A DNA stretch of 64,000 bases from Bacillus sp. ZZV12-4809 (GTDB taxonomy: Bacteria; Bacillota; Bacilli; Bacillales; Cytobacillaceae). The stretch is from contig NZ_VCRN01000006.1 of the NCBI RefSeq assembly GCF_009849585.1, positions 149,039 to 213,038 on the forward strand. The letters are read 5' to 3'. The translations under genes were made by a program, and so were the position numbers. Below, in pieces: positions 56,205 to 64,000 of this stretch (positions are counted from its first letter, which is position 1; each line of letters opens with the position of its first letter). The notes under the pieces are model-generated. The model saw nothing but the letters and a program-made list of their open reading frames with translations, was not told where the DNA came from and searched no databases.

Positions 56205-57323
56205 ATGCATATAGAGCAGTTGCTGTTAAAGAATTACCGGAATTATGAAGAGCTTGAAGTCAATTTCGAAAATAAAGTGAATGTAATTTTGGGAGAGAAT
56301 GCCCAGGGAAAGACAAATGTCATGGAATCAATCTATGTGCTGGCAATGGCAAAGTCCCATCGGACATCAAATGACAAAGATCTTATTCGCTGGGATCAGG
56401 AATATGCTAAAATAGAGGGAAGGGTCCAAAAAAGGCAAGGATCCCTGCCCATGCAATTAGTTATCAGCAAAAAAGGCAAAAAAGCTAAATGCAATCATAT
56501 AGAGCAGCAAAAATTAAGCCAGTATGTCGGCAATATGAATGTTGTGATGTTCGCGCCTGAAGATCTCCATCTTGTGAAAGGGAGCCCTCAAGTAAGGCGT
56601 CGTTTTATTGATATGGAGATTGGGCAGGTTTCACCTGTCTATTTGCATGATATCAGCCAGTATCAGAAAATCCTCCAGCAGCGTAACCACTATCTGAAAA
56701 TGCTCCAGATCAAAAAGCAGACCGACCATACCATGCTTGAGATTTTAACTGAGCAATTCATTGAGATGGCTGCCAAGATTGTATCAAAGCGCTACGAGTT
56801 CCTCAGACTCCTCGAAAATTGGGCACAGCCGATTCATGAAGGGATTTCAAGAGGGCTTGAGACCTTGAAAATTGAGTACAAGCCTTCTGCAGAGGTATCA
56901 GAAGAACAAGATTTGTCGAAAATGGTTAAAGTATACCAAGAGAAATTCGAAAAGGTAAAAAACAGGGAAATCGATCGTGGCGTCACTATGTTTGGGCCGC
57001 ATCGCGATGACCTGATTTTTCATGTGAATGGGCGCGATGTTCAGACATTCGGTTCACAGGGCCAGCAAAGGACAACAGCTCTTTCGGTTAAGCTTGCTGA
57101 AATCGAACTGATCCATTCTGAAATTGGAGAATATCCCATCCTGCTATTGGATGATGTCCTCTCAGAATTGGATGATTACCGCCAATCCCATTTATTGAAT
57201 ACTATTCAAGGAAAAGTGCAGACGTTTGTTACGACTACAAGTGTTGATGGAATAGACCACCAGACACTTAAAGAAGCAGCAGCGTTCAGTGTTGAGTCAG
57301 GGAGAATCAAGAAGATTCAGTGA
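56205..57323 (+). CDS. recF: DNA replication and repair protein RecF
   Basis: The 372-aa SMC-like ABC ATPase acts in gap repair through RecFOR loading of RecA. It has Walker [21 protein letters not shown], the signature region [20 protein letters not shown] and Walker [21 protein letters not shown]. It starts [20 protein letters not shown] after AGGATGTAG. It is in the dnaA-dnaN-yaaA-recF-remB-gyrB series. Confidence 0.98.
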   Translation: MHIEQLLLKNYRNYEELEVNFENKVNVILGENAQGKTNVMESIYVLAMAKSHRTSNDKDLIRWDQEYAKIEGRVQKRQGSLPMQLVISKKGKKAKCNHIEQQKLSQYVGNMNVVMFAPEDLHLVKGSPQVRRRFIDMEIGQVSPVYLHDISQYQKILQQRNHYLKMLQIKKQTDHTMLEILTEQFIEMAAKIVSKRYEFLRLLENWAQPIHEGISRGLETLKIEYKPSAEVSEEQDLSKMVKVYQEKFEKVKNREIDRGVTMFGPHRDDLIFHVNGRDVQTFGSQGQQRTTALSVKLAEIELIHSEIGEYPILLLDDVLSELDDYRQSHLLNTIQGKVQTFVTTTSVDGIDHQTLKEAAAFSVESGRIKKIQ

Positions 57324-57332
57324 GGTGATCGC

Positions 57333-57581
57333 ATGTACATCCATATAGGTGAAGATGTGCTGGTCCGGGCAAGAGATATTGTCGCTATAATTGATAAAGA
57401 AACAGTCCTTTCCTCCGAGTATGCAAAAGAGCATAAGGAGCGCCTGGAGGAGTCAGTTGTGAACCTCGCAAAGGGTTCCTATAAATCTGTGGTCGTTACA
57501 ACAGAAAAGATTTATTTTTCTCCGCTATCCTCAGGTACGTTAAAAAAACGATCCCATAAATTAAGTGTTCATGAATTTTAA
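57333..57581 (+). CDS. remB: Extracellular matrix regulator RemB (YaaB)
   Basis: The 82-aa protein of the DUF370/RemA-B family starts MYIHIGEDVLVRARDIVAII and has SVVVTTEKIYFSPLSSGTLK. B. subtilis RemB helps control biofilm matrix genes, probably by DNA binding. It lies 9 bp after recF and 120 bp before gyrB, the normal position. Confidence 0.93.
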   Translation: MYIHIGEDVLVRARDIVAIIDKETVLSSEYAKEHKERLEESVVNLAKGSYKSVVVTTEKIYFSPLSSGTLKKRSHKLSVHEF

Positions 57582-57676
57582 AGACATGCCGGATCCAAAA
57601 CGGAAAGGTACAAGTCAAGGAAAATTACAGTTTGGCTCATTTTCATGCCAGGCTTTTTTATAGATTAGTGAAATAG

Positions 57677-59623
<1,947 letters not shown>

Positions 59624-59761
59624 TCAAAAGCCAGGATAGGATGACTATCCTGCTTTTACATAAGGAAGCGTCACTTTCATTTTGCGATAATCTACTAAAT
59701 GTTTTACAAATTAAGAGGCTATGGGTGAATTCCAAGTCCCTTAAAAAGGGAGGTTCTTTAT

Positions 59762-62287
59762 ATGGCTGATACGCCAAGGTCCCAAATAAAAGAAATTAAC
59801 ATTAGCCAGGAAATGCGTTCATCCTTCCTGGACTATGCAATGAGTGTAATTGTTTCACGTGCCCTTCCGGATGTGCGTGACGGCTTAAAGCCGGTGCATC
59901 GCCGTATCCTGTATGCGATGCATGATCTCGGCATGCATTCAGATAAGCCTTATAAAAAATCAGCACGTATCGTCGGGGATGTAATTGGTAAGTATCATCC
60001 GCACGGAGATTCTGCTGTTTATGAAACAATGGTGCGTATGGCGCAGGACTTTAACTACCGATACATGCTGGTTGACGGACACGGAAACTTCGGTTCGGTG
60101 GATGGCGATTCTGCAGCTGCCATGCGTTATACAGAAGCACGTATGTCCAAAATATCAATGGAGCTTTTACGGGATATCAATAAAGATACCATTGATTATC
60201 AGGATAACTATGATGGGGAAGAAAAGGAGCCGGTTGTACTGCCTGCCCGTTTCCCTAATTTGCTGGTCAATGGAACTTCAGGAATCGCTGTCGGGATGGC
60301 TACGAATATTCCTCCCCACCAGCTTGGAGAAGTGATTGATGGGGTACTGGCTATAAGCAAAGACCCTGACATGACCATACCGGAACTGATGGATATTATC
60401 CCCGGGCCGGACTTTCCGACAGCCGGAATGATTTTAGGAAGAAGCGGAATCCGCAAAGCCTATGAAACCGGCCGCGGTTCGATTACTCTGCGGGCTAAAG
60501 TAGAGGTTGAAGAAAAGGCTAATGGCAAAGAGGTCATTATTGTCCATGAAATTCCGTATCAGGTGAACAAAGCAAAGCTGATTGAAAAAATTGCAGAACT
60601 GGTCAGAGATAAGAAAATTGACGGTATCACCGACCTGCGTGATGAATCTGACCGTAACGGAATGCGTATTGTCATTGAAGTCAGAAGAGATGCAAATGCA
60701 AGTGTATTATTGAATAATCTCTATAAACAAACAGCTCTTCAGACAAGCTTTGGGATTAATCTTCTGGCATTGGTGGATGGACAGCCTAAGGTTCTGAATT
60801 TAAAGCAGTGCCTTGAGCATTATTTAGAACATCAAAAGGTTGTTATTCGCCGGAGGACACAATTTGAATTAAGAAAAGCAGAAGCCCGCGCACATATTTT
60901 AGAAGGCTTGAGAATTGCTCTTGATCACCTTGATGAAGTTATTAATCTGATCCGCAGTTCTCAGACAACTGATATTGCACGAGAAGGCTTAATGACTAAA
61001 TTCAATCTTTCTGAAAAACAGGCTCAAGCTATTCTTGATATGCGTCTGCAGCGTCTGACAGGCTTAGAACGTGAAAAGATTGAAGATGAATATTCAAATC
61101 TTGTGGCATTAATTGCCGAATTAAAAGCAATCTTAGCGGATGAAGAGAAGTTATTGGATATCATCCGAGAAGAATTAACTGAACTCAAAGAGAGATTCAA
61201 CGATAAACGCCGGACAGAAATCGTTTCGGGCGGAATCGAACAAATTGAAGACGAAGACCTGATCCCGCGTGAGAATATTGTTCTTACACTGACACATAAG
61301 GGGTACATCAAGCGTCTTCCTGTCTCGACTTACCGTGCCCAAAAACGCGGAGGGCGTGGAATTCAGGGAATGGGAACCAATGAGGATGACTTTGTCGAAC
61401 ACCTCATTACCACTTCCACTCACGACACCATTCTGTTCTTTACGAACAAAGGAAAAGTGTATCGCGCCAAAGGATACGAAATTCCTGAATTCAGCCGTAC
61501 GGCGAAAGGAATTCCTATTATCAACCTTCTTGGAGTGGACAAAGACGAATGGGTAAATGCGATCATTCCTGTTGAAGAATTTGCCGATGACTGGTTCCTG
61601 TTCTTCACTACTAAACAGGGAATTTCTAAGCGTTCACCATTATCATCCTTTGCCAATATCCGCAATAATGGCTTAATTGCTTTAAATCTGCGTGAAGATG
61701 ATGAACTGATTTCAGTGCGTCTGACAGATGGCAGCAAGGAAATCATTATTGGAACGAGCCATGGCATGCTGATCCGATTCCCTGAAGAAGATGTTCGTTC
61801 GATGGGAAGAACGGCTACCGGTGTTAAGGGAATTAACTTAAGCAATGGTGATGAAGTCGTTGGCATGGAAGTGCTTGAGGATGACAGCCAAGTCCTGATT
61901 GTAACGAAAAACGGCTATGGTAAACGTACTCCGGCCGAAGAATACCGTGTTCAGGGCAGAGGCGGTAAAGGTATCAAGACCTGCAACATCACTGAAAAGA
62001 ATGGAAGCCTTGTTTCAATGAAAGCTGTCACAGGGGAAGAAGACGTTATGCTTATCACAACAGGCGGCGTCCTGATCCGTATGGCAGTCAGTGATATTTC
62101 CACTATGGGAAGAAACACGCAGGGTGTTAGACTCATCCGCATAAATGAAGATGCAGGCGAGTCGGTTTCAACCGTTGCCCGAGTTGAAAAAGAAGAAGAA
62201 AAAAATGACGAGGAATTAACAAAGCCTCTTGAAGATGCTGATTCACTTCCAGAAGAAGAAGTAACTGGCGATAATAGCGAAGAGTAA
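59762..62287 (+). CDS. gyrA: DNA gyrase subunit A
   Basis: The 841-aa subunit has the winged-helix and tower region with catalytic Tyr at Y123 ([10 protein letters not shown]), a coiled coil and a C-terminal six-blade pinwheel with the GyrA-box ([10 protein letters not shown]). At the quinolone-determining positions it has S84 and E88 (HGDSAVYE), the susceptible type. It introduces negative supercoils together with GyrB. The C-terminus ends in an acidic tail ([11 protein letters not shown]... NSEE). Confidence 0.98.
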   Translation: MADTPRSQIKEINISQEMRSSFLDYAMSVIVSRALPDVRDGLKPVHRRILYAMHDLGMHSDKPYKKSARIVGDVIGKYHPHGDSAVYETMVRMAQDFNYRYMLVDGHGNFGSVDGDSAAAMRYTEARMSKISMELLRDINKDTIDYQDNYDGEEKEPVVLPARFPNLLVNGTSGIAVGMATNIPPHQLGEVIDGVLAISKDPDMTIPELMDIIPGPDFPTAGMILGRSGIRKAYETGRGSITLRAKVEVEEKANGKEVIIVHEIPYQVNKAKLIEKIAELVRDKKIDGITDLRDESDRNGMRIVIEVRRDANASVLLNNLYKQTALQTSFGINLLALVDGQPKVLNLKQCLEHYLEHQKVVIRRRTQFELRKAEARAHILEGLRIALDHLDEVINLIRSSQTTDIAREGLMTKFNLSEKQAQAILDMRLQRLTGLEREKIEDEYSNLVALIAELKAILADEEKLLDIIREELTELKERFNDKRRTEIVSGGIEQIEDEDLIPRENIVLTLTHKGYIKRLPVSTYRAQKRGGRGIQGMGTNEDDFVEHLITTSTHDTILFFTNKGKVYRAKGYEIPEFSRTAKGIPIINLLGVDKDEWVNAIIPVEEFADDWFLFFTTKQGISKRSPLSSFANIRNNGLIALNLREDDELISVRLTDGSKEIIIGTSHGMLIRFPEEDVRSMGRTATGVKGINLSNGDEVVGMEVLEDDSQVLIVTKNGYGKRTPAEEYRVQGRGGKGIKTCNITEKNGSLVSMKAVTGEEDVMLITTGGVLIRMAVSDISTMGRNTQGVRLIRINEDAGESVSTVARVEKEEEKNDEELTKPLEDADSLPEEEVTGDNSEE

Positions 62288-62309
62288 TGACAGACTGCGA
62301 TAAATTTTG

Positions 62310-62339
62310 AGGAACACAGATTTGTGTTCCTTTTTTTTG
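62310..62339 (+). terminator. Terminator of gyrA
   Basis: AGGAACACA pairs with TGTGTTCCT around GATT, followed by eight T. Confidence 0.85.
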
Positions 62340-62392
62340 TCTAAATAATGTAAAATAGTAAAAAAGACTCATTATATTTGGAGAGTGAAACG

Positions 62393-63463
62393 GTGCGTGT
62401 ACCTATACAGGAATTAAGAGTAGGCTGTATTTTATCAGAAGATGTTTTCAGCTTGACAAATCGCCCTATAATCTGCCGTAAAACAGTGATCACAAAGGAA
62501 CTGCTGGATATTATGAAAATATTTCTGATTGATGAAGCGGAAGTTGAAACGACCATGATTACTGGAAAGCCAATGTCTTCGTCCGAAAACATGGAGGAAG
62601 CAGAAGCGGAAATGGAACCTAGTTATATTGATACATTCCTAAAAGGTGTTCAAGAATTCAAAAGGGAATTTGTATCCTGGCAATCAGGCCTTCCGGTGGA
62701 TATTGCGAAAATAAGAAACATAATGATTCCGCTGATTGAAGAAATGGAGAAAAACCTTACCGGCATCTTTTCCCTGCATCACCTTTCCACAAATGAAGAT
62801 TATTTATATCAGCATTCAGTAGCAGTGGGAATGATCAGCGCCTTTATAGGAAAAAAACTGAATCTCAATAAGGGAGAAGTTGTACAGCTTGCCCTGGGAG
62901 GGTGCCTGGCTGATGCAGGCATGGCGAAAATAAACCCGGCCATTCTGCACAAAAGCACTTCATTAAACTCCGAAGAATTTGAAGAAGTTAAAAAGCATTC
63001 GATCCTCAGCTTTAAAATGGTTCAGAATATCTCTTTGTTAAGAGAAAGCACTAAGATCGGTATTATTCAGCACCATGAACGGCTGGACGGCAGCGGTTAC
63101 CCGTTTGGAGAACAAAGCAGTAAAATCAATCATGCTGGACGAATTATTGCTGCAGCGGATGCATTTCATGCTATGACTTCCCAAAGGCTCTACAGAAGGA
63201 AGCAATCTCCGTTTAAAGTGCTTGAAATGATGATGCAGGACAGTTTCGGCAAATTTGATATTCCATCCATCCAGGCACTGGGTTCCGGCATCATGACTTT
63301 TTCAATTGGCAGCCTGGTGAAGCTCTCTGATGGCCAGACTGCAGAAATTCTTTTTATAGAAGATAAATCACCCACTAGGCCCCTTGTGAAACTAAAAGAT
63401 ACCGGGGATATTATTCATTTAGAGAAAAACCGCCAGTTATTTATTGATGAAGTATTACTATGA
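62393..63463 (+). CDS. HD-GYP domain protein with degenerate HD motif
   Basis: This protein of about 356 aa has an N-terminal DUF3391-like region (about 1-75, PIQELRVGCILSEDVFSLTN), a helical linker and an HD-GYP domain (about 130-285). H141, H202, H227-H228 and the GYP motif (HHERLDGSGYP, 227-237) are kept. The HD dyad itself is A173-D174 in CLADAGMAKI, so one metal ligand is missing. Canonical members hydrolyse cyclic di-GMP. This one may be inactive or act as a sensor. I chose GTG 62393, 8 to 9 nt after GGAG; a TTG at 62378 is the longer alternative. A hairpin with T-run follows (63461-63488). Confidence 0.85.
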   Translation: MRVPIQELRVGCILSEDVFSLTNRPIICRKTVITKELLDIMKIFLIDEAEVETTMITGKPMSSSENMEEAEAEMEPSYIDTFLKGVQEFKREFVSWQSGLPVDIAKIRNIMIPLIEEMEKNLTGIFSLHHLSTNEDYLYQHSVAVGMISAFIGKKLNLNKGEVVQLALGGCLADAGMAKINPAILHKSTSLNSEEFEEVKKHSILSFKMVQNISLLRESTKIGIIQHHERLDGSGYPFGEQSSKINHAGRIIAAADAFHAMTSQRLYRRKQSPFKVLEMMMQDSFGKFDIPSIQALGSGIMTFSIGSLVKLSDGQTAEILFIEDKSPTRPLVKLKDTGDIIHLEKNRQLFIDEVLL

Positions 63464-63488
63464 CTGCATTATGCGGTCATTTTTTCAT
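63461..63488 (+). terminator. Terminator of the HD-GYP gene
   Basis: ATGACTGCA pairs with TGCGGTCAT around TTA with one mismatch, followed by TTTTTTC. Confidence 0.7.
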
Positions 63489-63614
63489 TGGCTGGCTTTT
63501 TTCGTATTAATTGTTGTTTTCAATAAAGATGCAGTTTATTTCCGTATTTTTTGCATGAGCAAACTTTACGAAAACAATCCTATATAAAAAGATTAAGATT
63601 CTATTAAAAAGAAC

Positions 63615-63644
63615 TTGCAATTAGTAGAGACTGTCTGATATACT
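63615..63644 (+). promoter_or_regulatory. rRNA operon promoter P1
   Basis: TTGCAA (63615-63620) and TATACT (63639-63644) are 18 nt apart, upstream of the stronger promoter, the usual tandem layout of Bacillus rrn operons. Confidence 0.65.
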
Positions 63645-63692
63645 TATTCAAGTCAGCAAGAGATGAACATCATTAATTGATAAAAAAACTTG

Positions 63693-63721
63693 TTGACATT
63701 GAGTATCAGAAATGATATATT
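63693..63721 (+). promoter_or_regulatory. rRNA operon promoter P2
   Basis: TTGACA (63693-63698) and TATATT (63716-63721) are separated by 17 nt, about 110 bp before the 16S start. Confidence 0.85.
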
Positions 63722-63746
63722 AATTAAGTCGCCTCAAGCGGCGGAT

Positions 63747-63763
63747 TGATCTTTGAAAACTGA
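63747..63763 (+). promoter_or_regulatory. rrn leader boxA-like antitermination element
   Basis: TGATCTTTGAAAACTGA lies in the rRNA leader between promoter and 16S, matching the boxA-type TCTTTGAAAAC of Bacillus rrn leaders. Confidence 0.6.
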
Positions 63764-63828
63764 ACGAACAAAACGTCAACGTTTAATCATTAGTCTTTTT
63801 TGAAAAGACAATCGAGCTATATCAACTC

Positions 63829-64000
63829 TTATATGGAGAGTTTGATCCTGGCTCAGGACGAACGCTGGCGGCGTGCCTAATACATGCAAGTCGAGCGGAC
63901 AGATGGGAGCTTGCTCCCTGAAGTCAGCGGCGGACGGGTGAGTAACACGTGGGCAACCTGCCTGTAAGACTGGGATAACTCCGGGAAACCGGGGCTAATA
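63829..64000 (+). rRNA. 16S ribosomal RNA, 5' end (cut by window end)
   Basis: GGAGAGTTTGATCCTGGCTC is the universal 16S start region. It is followed by ACGAACGCTGGCGGCGTGCC and the Bacillus-type variable region V1 (GAGCGGACAGATGGGAGC). Only the first 172 or so nt are in the window. The exact 5' end is by comparison with B. subtilis. Confidence 0.97.

Noticed and set aside
59851..59861. TGTTTCACGTG in gyrA as a third parS site
   Set aside because: Only the left 11 bases match; the right half (CCCTT) does not continue the palindrome.

Overview
The window is the replication-origin region of a low-to-mid GC, endospore-forming Firmicute of the Bacillaceae (Bacillus sensu lato). This is shown by the order rlmH, htrC, wal operon, tRNAs, purA, dnaB, rplI-gdpP-yybS, rpsR-ssb-rpsF, ychF, yyzM, yyaC, spo0J-soj, noc-rsmG-mnmG-mnmE, jag-yidC-rnpA-rpmH, oriC, dnaA-dnaN-yaaA-recF-remB-gyrB-gyrA, rRNA operon. 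Spore-associated yyaC, Soj/Spo0J, Noc and the essential WalRK system are all present. The species cannot be fixed from the sequence. Almost every core gene points away from oriC (about 52.5-54.5 kb): minus strand to the left, plus strand to the right. The core is therefore co-oriented with replication.

Layout. 1-5 kb: three hairpins, an SRPBCC protein and a catabolite-controlled beta-glucoside PTS operon (IIB-IIC-IIA-GH1 phospho-beta-glucosidase). Its PRD-type activator follows at 5.1-7.0 kb. A cre box and a perfect 30-bp palindrome lie in the operator region. 7.2-16.6 kb is accessory DNA: a LURF-one (LOR) gene, a PQQ-type propeller protein, an acetolactate-synthase-like enzyme, a membrane protein, and a degraded polymorphic-toxin locus. 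In that locus four intact immunity-type genes each follow a broken toxin tail. The accessory block is bracketed by two homologous segments (LOR 3' end, terminator, DUF2075 tail), which suggests duplication or recombination.

16.6-26.2 kb: rlmH, a DnaA-box cluster, htrC, walJIHKR, and an M23/LysM/G5 cell-wall hydrolase. 26.6-27.5 kb: a Lys-Glu-Asp-Phe tRNA operon carrying truncated 5' copies of the Phe and Lys tRNAs in its spacers. 27.9-42.4 kb: purA (with PurR-type boxes), dnaB, the rplI and rpsF operons, ychF, a molybdopterin oxidoreductase, a MscS channel, yyaC and a DUF554 protein. 42.5-52 kb: chromosome-segregation genes (spo0J-soj and noc, with a parS site inside spo0J and an identical one inside walK), tRNA-modification genes and the protein/RNA maturation genes jag-yidC-rnpA-rpmH.

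52.3-54.5 kb is a bipartite oriC: a DnaA-box array upstream of dnaA, and a second array with DnaA-trios and an AT-rich unwinding element between dnaA and dnaN. To the right lie the replication genes, gyrase, a degenerate HD-GYP protein and the tandem-promoter start of an rRNA operon, cut by the window end within 16S.

The most unusual material is the toxin/immunity remnant array, the tRNA 5'-fragment repeats with conserved spacer hairpins, the 21-bp phased repeat at 41.4 kb, the 30-bp palindrome in the PTS operator region, and a small ORF abutting oriC.
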